Origin: Deltaproteobacteria bacterium
GTDB taxonomy: Bacteria; Desulfobacterota; Binatia; HRBIN30; CADEER01
Length of the DNA stretch: 64,000 nt
Direction of reading: 5' to 3'
Assembly: GCA_029262455.1 (NCBI GenBank)
Contig: JAJCZJ010000126.1
Coordinates: 1-64,000, forward strand
Below, piece after piece: positions 54,505 to 64,000 of this stretch. Each line of letters begins with the position of its first letter. Within the stretch, counting starts at the first letter, position 1. The notes under the pieces were generated by a model that worked only from the letters and a program-made list of their open reading frames with translations, was not told the origin of the DNA and did not search any database. The position numbers were made by a program, and so were the translations under genes.

Positions 54505-56814
54505 ATGTCCGAAGGCTTGGATTTGCTGGTTACAGCGTGGACCCGTTCGTTGATGCATTGGCGATGGCTGGTCGTCGCACTCTGTGTGATCGTCGCGGCG
54601 GCAATCGGTTCGGGTGCGAGGTATATCGGATTTGCCACCAGCTACCGCGTCTTCTTCAGCGATAAGAATCCGCAGCTGACGGCGTTCGATGAAATCGAGC
54701 GCACCTTCACGAAGAACGACAACATTCTTTTCGTGCTTCGCCCGAAGGGCGGCGAGGTATTTACCGCGCCGGTGTTGCAGGCCGTGGCCGAGCTCACGGA
54801 GGCAGGCTGGCAGGTGCCGTACTCGATGCGGGTCGACTCTGTGACGAACTTCCAACACACGCGCGCTGAAGAGGACGATCTGATCGTCGCCGACCTGGTA
54901 GAGGATCCCAGCGCCCGGACGGACGCCGAGCTCGCGGAGGCGCGCCGGGTCGCGTTGGCGGAACCCCTCCTACGCAACCGCCTCATTTCTCCCGACGGCT
55001 CGACCACCGGGATCAACCTTCGACTGCAGATTCCCGAGGACAACGCGTCGGTGGCGCAGACGGATGCAGTCGCCTACGCGCGCACTCTCGCCGATGAGTT
55101 TCGCGTCGGTCATCCGGAGATCCGGATCGAGATTTCCGGCACGGCGATGCTGTCGAACGCCTTCGGCGAGGCTCCGCGAGCCGATATTCGATTCCTCACA
55201 CCGCTCATGTACGGCATCCTCGTCATCGCCATGTTGGTGTTTTTGCGCTCGCTGAGTGGCACTCTCGCTGCGGTCGGCGTCGTGATGTTCTCTGCGGCAA
55301 CAGCAATGGGATTCGCCGGATGGATGGGCATCAAGCTCAATGGCGTGAGCGCATCGGCACCGACGATCGTTCTGACGGTGGGCATCGCCGATTCGGTTCA
55401 TCTGTTGGTGTCCATGTTCGAAGCGATGCGACGTGGTCTGGGGCAGCGCGAGGCTCTCGTCGAAAGCATGCGTGTCAATCACCAGCCGGTGTTCCTCACC
55501 AGCCTGACCACTGTGGTCGGCTTCCTGAGTCTCAACTTCAGTGATGCGCCGCCGCTACAGGATCTGGGCAATATCACTGCCGTCGGAGTTTTCGCCGCCT
55601 GGGCCTTTTCGATGACGTTGCTGCCTGCAGCGATGGCCATCTTGCCTGTGCGCGATCGGCTTGTCGTGTCTGCATCCGGAGGTGGCATGGGCCGTATTGC
55701 CGAGGTCGTCATCAGTTGGCGACGCCAGCTCCTGATCGGGGCTGGTGCTGTGATTGTCGGACTCTCGGCTTGCACTGCGTTGTTCGAAGTCAACGATCGA
55801 CCGGCAGACTATTTCGACGAGAGTATCGAGTTCCGACGCGCCAACGACTTCACGACGGAACATCTGATGGGCTTGTACGGGATGAGTTTCGCGATTCGGT
55901 CGGGCGAGTCGAGTGGCATCAACGAGCCCGATTACCTGCGTCGGCTCGAGGCTTTTGCCGAGTGGCTGCGCGCCGATCCGGCGGTTCATCACGTGAGCAC
56001 CTTCAGCGATACGATGAAGCGCCTCAACAAGAATATGCACGGCGACGATCCCTCCTACTACCGTTTACCGGACTCGCGAGAGTTGGCGGCGCAGTACTTG
56101 TTGCTCTACGAGATGTCGTTGCCTTACGGGTTGGACCTGAACGACCGAATCAATGTCGACAAGAGCGCCACACGCTTGGACGTGGTGTGCGGCGACGTGG
56201 ACTTCAAGATCCTGAAAGATCTCAAGGCGCGCGCCGAGCAATGGATGGCGGATCACGGCTTGGAGTCGACCGAGGGGGCCAGTCCAGCGGTCATGTTCGC
56301 TTACATCGCCGAGCGCAACATTCGAGCGATGATTGGCGGGACGATTACGGCGATGCTGCTGATATCGTTGATCCTGACGATTTCGCTGCGCAGCCTCCGG
56401 ATCGGGCTGATTAGTGTCATTCCGAACATCGTTCCGATCGGACTTGCGTTCGGAGTCTGGGCACTGGTGTTGCGTGAGGTAGGTTTCGCAGTTTCGATCG
56501 TTGGCGGTGTGAGTATCGGGATCGTCGTCGATGACACGGTTCACTTTCTGTCCAAGTACTTGCGCGCCAGAAGAGAGCAGGGGATGAGCAGTCCGGATGC
56601 AGTGCGCTACGCTTTTGCTACGGTTGGGCGGGCTCTCTGGGTCACTTCATTGATCCTTGTGGTTGGGTTTTCGGTTTTGGGAATGAGCGCCTTCTGGCCC
56701 AATGCCACACTCGGGCTGCTGACCGCCCTGGTGATCGCCGCCGCGTTGCTGGTTGATTTTCTCTTCTTACCCCCACTGCTGATGGTCCTGGACCAAAAGG
56801 AGGCTGTTCAATGA
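54505..56814 (+). CDS. RND-superfamily (MMPL-like) exporter
   Basis: A 769-residue protein from ATG 54505 (MSEGLDLLVTAWTRSLMH); upstream codons look non-coding. It has two halves, each with a first membrane helix, a large periplasmic loop and a cluster of five helices (about 235-395 and 610-765). The RND marks LTVGIADSVHLLVSMFEAMR and SIGIVVDDTVHFLSKYLRA carry the Asp residues used for proton coupling. Size and helix pattern fit the hydrophobic-substrate exporters (MmpL, HpnN and similar), not the tripartite AcrB group, which is larger. Its stop overlaps the LolA-like gene (ATGA), and a beta-barrel gene follows. The likely cargo is a lipid or hydrophobic compound, by inference. Confidence 0.92.
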   Translation: MSEGLDLLVTAWTRSLMHWRWLVVALCVIVAAAIGSGARYIGFATSYRVFFSDKNPQLTAFDEIERTFTKNDNILFVLRPKGGEVFTAPVLQAVAELTEAGWQVPYSMRVDSVTNFQHTRAEEDDLIVADLVEDPSARTDAELAEARRVALAEPLLRNRLISPDGSTTGINLRLQIPEDNASVAQTDAVAYARTLADEFRVGHPEIRIEISGTAMLSNAFGEAPRADIRFLTPLMYGILVIAMLVFLRSLSGTLAAVGVVMFSAATAMGFAGWMGIKLNGVSASAPTIVLTVGIADSVHLLVSMFEAMRRGLGQREALVESMRVNHQPVFLTSLTTVVGFLSLNFSDAPPLQDLGNITAVGVFAAWAFSMTLLPAAMAILPVRDRLVVSASGGGMGRIAEVVISWRRQLLIGAGAVIVGLSACTALFEVNDRPADYFDESIEFRRANDFTTEHLMGLYGMSFAIRSGESSGINEPDYLRRLEAFAEWLRADPAVHHVSTFSDTMKRLNKNMHGDDPSYYRLPDSRELAAQYLLLYEMSLPYGLDLNDRINVDKSATRLDVVCGDVDFKILKDLKARAEQWMADHGLESTEGASPAVMFAYIAERNIRAMIGGTITAMLLISLILTISLRSLRIGLISVIPNIVPIGLAFGVWALVLREVGFAVSIVGGVSIGIVVDDTVHFLSKYLRARREQGMSSPDAVRYAFATVGRALWVTSLILVVGFSVLGMSAFWPNATLGLLTALVIAAALLVDFLFLPPLLMVLDQKEAVQ

Positions 56815-57617
56815 TAATCCGGTCGCGCGTACGTAGCGGGATGTTCGTCGTACTGTTTGCCGTCGTATTTGCATCCGTTGCGGTAGCTGAGACGGCTGAA
56901 GAAAAGGGTTTGCGGATTGCTCAGGAGGCAGATCGTCGCGACCAGGGCTTTGGCGATTGGCGCGCGGAGCTCAAGATGGTGCTCGGTAATCGGCAAGGCG
57001 AATCCAGTGTCCGCGAGCTGCGTATGCAGGGGCTCGAGAGTTCTGACGCGAAGGATGGCGATCGGAGCATGATCGTCTTCGAGAAACCGCGCGATGTGAA
57101 GGGGACGGCGTTGCTTACCTATACGCATGTTCTCGATTCTGACGACCAGTGGTTGTACTTGCCTGCGTTGAAGCGCGTGAAACGAATTAGTTCGAACAAC
57201 AAGAGCGGCCCGTTTATGGGAAGCGAGTTTGCCTACGAAGATTTCACCTCGCAGGAAGTTCTGAAGTACAGCTACAAGTGGTTGCGCGACGAAGCGTGTG
57301 GTGACCTTCAGTGCTTCGTCGTCGAGCGTGTCCCACAGTACGAAAACTCGGGCTATACGCGTCAGCTCGGCTGGATCGACCAAGCTGAATACCGCATGCA
57401 ACGTATCGACTTCTTCGACCGCAAAGATGCTCTGTTGAAGACGCTGAACCTCAAGGACTATCGCCGCTACTTGGATCAGTATTGGCGCTCCCACGATCTA
57501 TTCATGGAGAACCACCAGACGGGGAAGACGACGCGGCTCGAGTGGAGTGACTATGAGTTCCGCGTCGGCTTGAATGAAGACGATTTTACGCAGGCTCGAT
57601 TGAAGCGAGTGCGGTGA
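56811..57617 (+). CDS. LolA-like outer membrane lipoprotein-sorting family protein
   Basis: A 268-residue protein with signal peptide over about 1-26 and start ATG 56811, which overlaps the RND stop by four bases. It has the COG2834-type pattern MVLGNRQGESSVRELRMQG, KPRDVKGTALLTYTH, WLYLPALKRVKRISSNNKSG and FMGSEFAYEDFTS. This is the open beta-barrel fold that shields lipids in the periplasm. It probably carries a hydrophobic substrate between the RND exporter and the outer membrane. The next gene, a beta-barrel, is only about 16 bases away. Confidence 0.88.
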   Translation: MIIRSRVRSGMFVVLFAVVFASVAVAETAEEKGLRIAQEADRRDQGFGDWRAELKMVLGNRQGESSVRELRMQGLESSDAKDGDRSMIVFEKPRDVKGTALLTYTHVLDSDDQWLYLPALKRVKRISSNNKSGPFMGSEFAYEDFTSQEVLKYSYKWLRDEACGDLQCFVVERVPQYENSGYTRQLGWIDQAEYRMQRIDFFDRKDALLKTLNLKDYRRYLDQYWRSHDLFMENHQTGKTTRLEWSDYEFRVGLNEDDFTQARLKRVR

Positions 57618-57633
57618 GAGCGCGGGTGCTGGA

Positions 57634-58935
57634 GTGAAGGTCTGCTGGTCACTCTGTCTCTGGTTTGCGCTGTCGATCGCGTCGGCCTCGCCGCTCGTGG
57701 CCGAGGAGGAGGAGGTCGATGAGCCGGGAGAGGTTGCGGGTGCTCCAGCCGGCTGGCTTTCGCTGCTACCTTCGCCTCGTTCGGTTGTTCCGGGCGACCT
57801 GCGCGGATTTCTCGCTATCGAAAGCCGCGTGTTCTTTCACGAAGAGCAGTTTGCCGGCCAGAGGCAGGATAGCGGCATCTTTTCCCTCCTCACTCAGCCG
57901 GAGTGGTACTTCGACTGGAACGATGGTGATGACTCGATCCTCTTTACGCCGTTTTTTCGCTACGATTCGGTTGATCCTGAACGGACACACTTCGATATCC
58001 GGGAGTTCTACTACCTGCACGTAGGTGACGATTGGGAGGTGCGCGCCGGAATCGGGCAGGTCTTCTGGGGGGTGACCGAATCGCAGCACTTGATCGATAT
58101 CGTCAACCAGTGGGACTCGGTGGAAGACCTCGATCGAGAGGACAAACTCGGTCAGCCGATGGTTCATGGCACGTTGATTCGCGACCTGGGGAACTTCGAA
58201 GTCCTTGTGATGTCCGGATTCCGCGAACGCACGTTTCCAGGAGCCCGTGGTCGGCTGCGGCCGCCGTTTGTCGTCGACCAGGATGCTGCGATCTTCGAAT
58301 CGGACCTCGATCAGGCGCAGGTGGATGTCGTCGGTCGATGGAGCCACACCTTGGGGGACTTCGATGTGGCGCTGTATCATTTCTACGGAACCAACCGCGA
58401 TCCGAGCTTCGTGCCGGACCTGCAAGGTGAAACGATCCGACTCCTTCCTCACTACAGTGTGATCAATCAGACCGCAGTCGAGGCGCAGTACACCGGACCC
58501 GATCTGTTGCTCAAGCTCGAGGCGTACGGGCGCGATGGGGAAGGATCCTACAGAGCGGCGTTCGTCGCCGGATTCGAGTACACCCTGGTCGGTCTTTGCG
58601 ATACCGCTGCCGACCTCGGGCTGGTCAGCGAGTTCCACTTCGACAGTCAGGACGGCAGGAATCTTGGCGTTCCGTACAACCCCTTCGAACGCGATCTGTT
58701 CGTGGGTTTCCGGCTGACAAAAAATGACGTGCAAAGCAGTGCGTTGCTCGCTGGTGTTATCGTCGATGTCGACGATGGTGGTCGTTACTGGACGGTCGAG
58801 GCCAGTCGCCGTCTTTGGGACAGCTTCAAACTCGAAATCGATCTACGCCTCTTCGACGACATTCCAGGTGAGGATTTTGCGTCGAGTCTCTTGAAGGACG
58901 ACTTCATCCAGGCACGTCTGGCCTGGTACTTCTGA
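57634..58935 (+). CDS. outer membrane beta-barrel protein of the RND-LolA operon
   Basis: A 433-residue protein starting at GTG 57634 (MKVCWSLCLWFALSIAS) with a signal peptide over about 1-24. The rest is rich in alternating aromatic/charged strands such as GFLAIESRVFFHEEQF, QPEWYFDWNDGD and SILFTPFFRYDSVDPE. It ends in Trp-Tyr-Phe, a terminal aromatic typical of Bam-folded outer membrane proteins. I recognise no named family beyond this. Similar RND-LolA-barrel triplets are common in Gram-negative genomes. The role proposed is the outer-membrane exit step of the export route, by context. Confidence 0.75.
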   Translation: MKVCWSLCLWFALSIASASPLVAEEEEVDEPGEVAGAPAGWLSLLPSPRSVVPGDLRGFLAIESRVFFHEEQFAGQRQDSGIFSLLTQPEWYFDWNDGDDSILFTPFFRYDSVDPERTHFDIREFYYLHVGDDWEVRAGIGQVFWGVTESQHLIDIVNQWDSVEDLDREDKLGQPMVHGTLIRDLGNFEVLVMSGFRERTFPGARGRLRPPFVVDQDAAIFESDLDQAQVDVVGRWSHTLGDFDVALYHFYGTNRDPSFVPDLQGETIRLLPHYSVINQTAVEAQYTGPDLLLKLEAYGRDGEGSYRAAFVAGFEYTLVGLCDTAADLGLVSEFHFDSQDGRNLGVPYNPFERDLFVGFRLTKNDVQSSALLAGVIVDVDDGGRYWTVEASRRLWDSFKLEIDLRLFDDIPGEDFASSLLKDDFIQARLAWYF

Positions 58936-59180
58936 TCGGCTTTGGAGTGGCTTTGGAGTTGCGCTCGTGCTCGTGGGGGCAGAGTGTATGGCTGTTCGCG
59001 GCCGTGTGCGGTAGCGCGGATGTGTCAACTAGCGGAGAATCCGTGAACGAGGCCATCGCCCCCTTGTAGGAACGCTTGGCGTGGGCTGCGTGAGCCCGAG
59101 TGCTTTCTCGATCCAGCCTGAAGTGAAAGGATCGCTGCGACTGTCTCGCAATCGGCGCTCTCTGGGATATAAGGACTGCA
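58936..59180. other. intergenic region ahead of the act operon
   Basis: About 245 bases with no supported gene. An 11-base tandem repeat GGCTTTGGAGT occurs twice near 58938-58960. A ribosome site AAGGA lies before the actA start. A promoter for the act operon is expected here but not recognisable. Confidence 0.4.
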
Positions 59181-59828
59181 ATGGCTCAGATCTTTCATCC
59201 GAGCACGAATACTTTTTCCAAAGTCAGTATCTTTGGTGCTGTGTTCTTGGTCGGCGGTCTCTTGTGGGGACTGGCCGTTGTGAATCGCTCTGGCTATGCG
59301 ACCCAAGCGGGCGTGGCTCGCGAACAACCGGTTCCGTTTAGTCACAGGCATCACAGTGGCGAGCTCGGCCTCGACTGCCGCTATTGTCACACGTCGGTCG
59401 AAGACTCCTCTTCGGCCAATATCCCGCCGACCCAGACCTGCATCAATTGCCATGCGCAGATTTGGGCCGATAGTCCGACGCTCGAGCCGGTCCGCGCTAG
59501 CTACCGCAGCGGCGAATCAATCCAGTGGGTCAAAGTTCACGATCTGCCGGACTTCGTCTACTTCGATCACTCGATCCATATCAACAAGGGAATCGGCTGC
59601 GCCAGTTGCCATGGCCGTGTAGATGAGATGAACCTGGTGCGTCAGGTTTCAACTCTGCAGATGGAATGGTGCGTGGATTGCCACCGCAATCCTGCCGCAC
59701 ATGTTCGGCCGAAAGAGGAAGTCTTCAACATGAGCTGGTTCACCCAAGACCAGGAGGCGCTCGGGGCGAGGCTGGTCGACGAGTATCACATCGAGAGCCG
59801 CGACGATTGCTCGGTCTGCCACCGCTGA
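59181..59828 (+). CDS. actA: alternative complex III pentahaem cytochrome c subunit (ActA)
   Basis: A 215-residue protein from ATG 59181, with AAGGA upstream. One N-terminal membrane helix at about residues 17-35 anchors a periplasmic domain with five CXXCH haem sites: CRYCH, CINCH, CASCH, CVDCH and CSVCH. Length and haem number match ActA. It takes part in electron transfer from quinol in alternative complex III, the functional analogue of the bc1 complex. The ActB gene follows 18 bases downstream. Confidence 0.92.
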   Translation: MAQIFHPSTNTFSKVSIFGAVFLVGGLLWGLAVVNRSGYATQAGVAREQPVPFSHRHHSGELGLDCRYCHTSVEDSSSANIPPTQTCINCHAQIWADSPTLEPVRASYRSGESIQWVKVHDLPDFVYFDHSIHINKGIGCASCHGRVDEMNLVRQVSTLQMEWCVDCHRNPAAHVRPKEEVFNMSWFTQDQEALGARLVDEYHIESRDDCSVCHR

Positions 59829-59846
59829 CCTGGAACTGGAACTGAG

Positions 59847-62819
59847 ATGCCCAACGACGACAACATCGACATCGCTGCTCTGCGACGCAAGCTGACCGGT
59901 CACTCCGGTCCGGCCTACTGGCGCAGCCTCGACGAACTCGCCGACACGGAGCAGTTTCAGTCGTTTGTCAGATCCGAATTTCCCGCCAAGGCCGAGCAAC
60001 TTCTCGATCCTGTCGGCCGACGTCACTTTCTCAAACTGATGGGCGCCTCGTTGGCCTTGGCCGGAGCCTCGGCTTGTACCCGCCAACCCGAAGAGAAGAT
60101 CTTCCCGTACACCGAGTCGCCAGAGCACATTGTGCCCGGCAAGCCGCTCCACTTCGCTACCGCCATGCCGCTGGCCGGCGTCGCATCGGGACTACTGGTC
60201 GAGAGCCATATGGGTCGGCCAACCAAGGTCGAGGGCAATCGTGAGCACCCGGCAAGCCTTGGTGCGACAGACGTGTTCGCCCAAGCTTCGATCCTCGGGC
60301 TGTACGATCCGGATCGGTCCCAGACCATTCGCAATGCCGGCAACATTCGTCCTTGGCCGGCCTTCGCCAGCGTCGTCGCTGCTGCGATGGGTGTGCAGCG
60401 CGAACGGCGTGGCGCGGGGCTGCGCGTCGTCACTGGCACGGTCACCTCGCCGACCCTGGTCGGCCAGATGGAGGCGCTCCTCAGCGACCTGCCGGAGGCG
60501 CAGTGGATCCAGTACGAAGCGGTTGCTCGCGACGCTGTGCGTGCGGCCTCTCGCTTCGCTTTTGGGCGTGATCTCGAGACCCGCTACCGGCTCGATCGCG
60601 CCGATACGATTCTCGCTCTCGACTCCGACTTTCTCACCAGCGGGCGCGGATCGCTGCGTTATGCCCGCGATTTTGCGCGGCGCCGGCGGCAGGGCGAGAA
60701 CCGTCTCTACGCAGTCGAGCCGAGCCCATCGAACACCGGCGCGTCGGCCGACCACCGGCTGCCGTTGTCCGCGACGCTTGTCGAGGAACTGGCGTTGGCG
60801 ATCGCGGCCCAGCTCGGCCTGGCGGTGCGCGCTGCCATAGGCGTCGAAGACCATCGAACCTGGATCGCCGCCGTCGCGCGCGACCTGCAGTCCAAGGGCA
60901 AGCGATCTTTGGTCGTTGTGGGGGAATGGCAGTCGGTGACGACCCAGATCCTGGTGCACGCGATGAACGCCCACCTCGGCACGGTCGGGCATACGGTGGA
61001 GTACAGTGAACCGGTCGAAGCCAACGGTCCGTCCGGATTGGTGGCCTTGCGTGAGTTGAGCGAGGCGATGGAAGCGGGCGAGGTCGAAACATTGGTCGTT
61101 GCCGGGGCCAACCCAGTCTACGATGCTCCACTCGATCTGCGCTTTGCCGAGAGGATGCAGAGGGTCGGTTTGCGCATCCACCTTGGACTGTACGACGACG
61201 AAAGTGCTGAACAGTGCCACTGGCACGTGCCTGAAGCGCATTTCCTCGAGTCGTGGAGCGATGTGCGGGCATACGATGGTACCGTCTCGATCATTCAGCC
61301 GATGTTGGCACCGCTCTATGGCGGCAAGACAGTGCACGAACTCGTCGCGGTGCTCGCCGGTGCTAAGAAGGCGACTAGTTACGACATCGTGCGGTCGCAC
61401 TGGCGCGATCGGTTGGCCGACCCCTTTGAAGCGAGCTGGCGCAAGGCTGTGCACGATGGTGTCGTAGCCGACACGGCCCTGCCCACGGTGCAGCCGAACT
61501 GGATGGCCCCGCCAGGGACGCAGCTCCCGATACGAGTCACGCCGACGGGTCGAGACGATTGGCAAGTGGTCTTCCGCCCCGATCCATCGGTGTATGACGG
61601 CCGCTTCGCCAACAATGGCTGGTTGCAGGAATTGCCGCGGCCGGTCACGCGTCTCACCTGGGACAATGCAGCCTGGATCTCGCCGGCTTCGGCGGAACGC
61701 CTCGGCGTCGGCAACGGCGACGTCATCGAGATCGCGGACGGTGACCGACAAGTGAAGGCCCCGGCATGGATCGTGCCGGGCCAGGCTGGTGACACGATTA
61801 CGCTGCATCTCGGCAACGGCCGTCGACGAGCCGGCTATGTCGCTTCCGGCGCTGGCTTCGACGTCGGCCCGCTGCGTCTGTCGACCCAACCCTGGACGAT
61901 CGAGGCTGCGGCCGTCCGCAAGACGGATGCAACCTATCCTCTCGCATGCACCCAGGACCATTTCTCGATGGAGGGACGCGACCTCGTGCGTGTCGAGACC
62001 GTCGGGGCCGAAGCTGATAGCCACGGTGCGGCGCATCATTCGGCAACACAACACGAGGATCTTTCGATGTATCCTCCGGTACCGTACGAAGGATACGCCT
62101 GGGGTATGTCGATCGACCTCAGCTCGTGTACGGGCTGCAATGCCTGCGTCGTTTCGTGCCAATCCGAGAACAATATTCCCGTCGTCGGCAAGGATCAGGT
62201 TGCAATCGGGCGGGAGATGCACTGGATTCGGATCGATCGATACTTCGGCGGCGACCTCGACGCGCCGGAGATCTTCCAGCAGCCGGTGCCGTGCATGCAC
62301 TGCGAGCAAGCGCCGTGCGAAGTCGTGTGTCCGGTCAACGCTACCGTCCATTCGGACGAAGGCTTGAACGACATGGTGTACAATCGCTGCGTCGGCACCC
62401 GCTACTGCTCGAACAACTGTCCCTACAAAGTGCGCCGATTCAACTTTTTCCTCTACACCGAACCACGTGCCGATATCGTCAAGATGGCGGCGAATCCCGA
62501 CGTCACCGTGCGCAGCCGCGGGGTCATGGAGAAGTGCACGTATTGCGTGCAGCGCATCAGCCAAACGCGGATCACGGCGAAGAAGGAGGGGCGCGCGATT
62601 CGAGACGGCGAGGTCGTGACCGCGTGTCAAGCCGTGTGCCCAACCGAAGCGATCGTCTTCGGCGATATCAACGACCCGAACAGCAACGTCTCGCGGCAGA
62701 AGGCAAGTCCGCGCAACTACGCACTTCTCGCAGAACTCGGAACCAAGCCGCGCACGACTTACCTGTCCGGGATCCGCAATCCGAATCCGGAACTCGAGGC
62801 GGCCGAGAAGCACGCCTGA
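59847..62819 (+). CDS. actB: alternative complex III iron-sulphur/molybdopterin-like subunit (ActB)
   Basis: A 990-residue protein from ATG 59847 ([16 protein letters not shown]). The Tat-type segment [20 protein letters not shown] is near residue 57. A molybdopterin-oxidoreductase-like domain (about 90-720) is followed by a four-cluster ferredoxin domain: [39 protein letters not shown] and CTYCVQRI with CQAVCP. This fusion is characteristic of ActB, which lost the Mo cofactor but keeps Fe-S clusters (family knowledge). It sits in the complex on the periplasmic side and passes electrons from quinol to ActA. ActC starts 10 bases after its stop. Confidence 0.93.
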   Translation: MPNDDNIDIAALRRKLTGHSGPAYWRSLDELADTEQFQSFVRSEFPAKAEQLLDPVGRRHFLKLMGASLALAGASACTRQPEEKIFPYTESPEHIVPGKPLHFATAMPLAGVASGLLVESHMGRPTKVEGNREHPASLGATDVFAQASILGLYDPDRSQTIRNAGNIRPWPAFASVVAAAMGVQRERRGAGLRVVTGTVTSPTLVGQMEALLSDLPEAQWIQYEAVARDAVRAASRFAFGRDLETRYRLDRADTILALDSDFLTSGRGSLRYARDFARRRRQGENRLYAVEPSPSNTGASADHRLPLSATLVEELALAIAAQLGLAVRAAIGVEDHRTWIAAVARDLQSKGKRSLVVVGEWQSVTTQILVHAMNAHLGTVGHTVEYSEPVEANGPSGLVALRELSEAMEAGEVETLVVAGANPVYDAPLDLRFAERMQRVGLRIHLGLYDDESAEQCHWHVPEAHFLESWSDVRAYDGTVSIIQPMLAPLYGGKTVHELVAVLAGAKKATSYDIVRSHWRDRLADPFEASWRKAVHDGVVADTALPTVQPNWMAPPGTQLPIRVTPTGRDDWQVVFRPDPSVYDGRFANNGWLQELPRPVTRLTWDNAAWISPASAERLGVGNGDVIEIADGDRQVKAPAWIVPGQAGDTITLHLGNGRRRAGYVASGAGFDVGPLRLSTQPWTIEAAAVRKTDATYPLACTQDHFSMEGRDLVRVETVGAEADSHGAAHHSATQHEDLSMYPPVPYEGYAWGMSIDLSSCTGCNACVVSCQSENNIPVVGKDQVAIGREMHWIRIDRYFGGDLDAPEIFQQPVPCMHCEQAPCEVVCPVNATVHSDEGLNDMVYNRCVGTRYCSNNCPYKVRRFNFFLYTEPRADIVKMAANPDVTVRSRGVMEKCTYCVQRISQTRITAKKEGRAIRDGEVVTACQAVCPTEAIVFGDINDPNSNVSRQKASPRNYALLAELGTKPRTTYLSGIRNPNPELEAAEKHA

Positions 62820-62829
62820 AGACCCAGCC

Positions 62830-64000
<1,171 letters not shown>

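Overview
The window reads as chromosomal DNA of a high-GC Gram-negative bacterium. Evidence for an outer membrane is a predicted beta-barrel protein, LolA-like and lipoprotein genes, and a cyclic beta-glucan synthase. Several traits recall uncultured deltaproteobacterial or Binatota-type genomes: secreted proteins with Thr/Pro-rich linkers and a dockerin-like paired EF-hand tail, an F420/deazaflavin-type nitroreductase, a biotin-dependent Na+ decarboxylase and alternative complex III. That placement is inference; there is no rRNA marker. I saw no rRNA, tRNA, CRISPR array, insertion sequence or phage region. Most genes are ordinary core or accessory genes in short operons.

Layout. 1-0.45 kb: remnant of an acetoacetate decarboxylase-family gene with an internal deletion and frame change. 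1-7 kb (minus): a secreted beta-propeller-like protein, hflK-hflC and a groEL without groES. 7-20.8 kb: the most interesting block. It holds two paralogous tiny TPR-like proteins, each behind a near-perfect sigma-54 promoter. Each promoter has the same pair of upstream elements at exactly the same distance. A XylR/DmpR-type sigma-54 activator is divergent from the second copy. The first unit continues into a 58-aa membrane peptide and an Ala-rich lipoprotein. The second continues into a lipoprotein, a 2946-aa cyclic beta-1,2-glucan synthase and a pirin-like protein. 21-23 kb: a membrane sensor made of two tandem copies of one sensory module with no output domain.

23-41.5 kb: a DUF4143 ATPase, a GH10 glycanase with dockerin-like tail, lhr-nei DNA repair genes, an Lgt-like and a PAP2-like membrane enzyme (divergent), a sulfatase-like protein with an altered active-site motif, a secreted glycine-rich protein, the oadGAB decarboxylase sodium pump and a Thr/Pro-rich dockerin-like protein. 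41.5-54.3 kb: a large AAA/TPR regulator-like ATPase, a deazaflavin nitroreductase with divergent LysR regulator, a hybrid PAS/GAF histidine kinase, a glutathione S-transferase broken by one in-frame TGA, a long MscS channel, a CPA2 antiporter and a TetR regulator. 54.5-59 kb: an RND exporter with LolA-like and beta-barrel partners. Its promoter region carries two similar operator-like sites shared with tetR. 59.2 kb to the end: actA-actB-actC of alternative complex III, with actC running off the window.

How the genes may work together: the 7-20.8 kb block looks like a sigma-54 regulon for envelope glucan and lipoprotein production, controlled by a ligand-sensing activator. The tetR/RND/LolA/barrel block looks like a regulated lipid or hydrophobic-compound export route. 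The oad and act operons supply Na+- and quinol-linked energy conservation.
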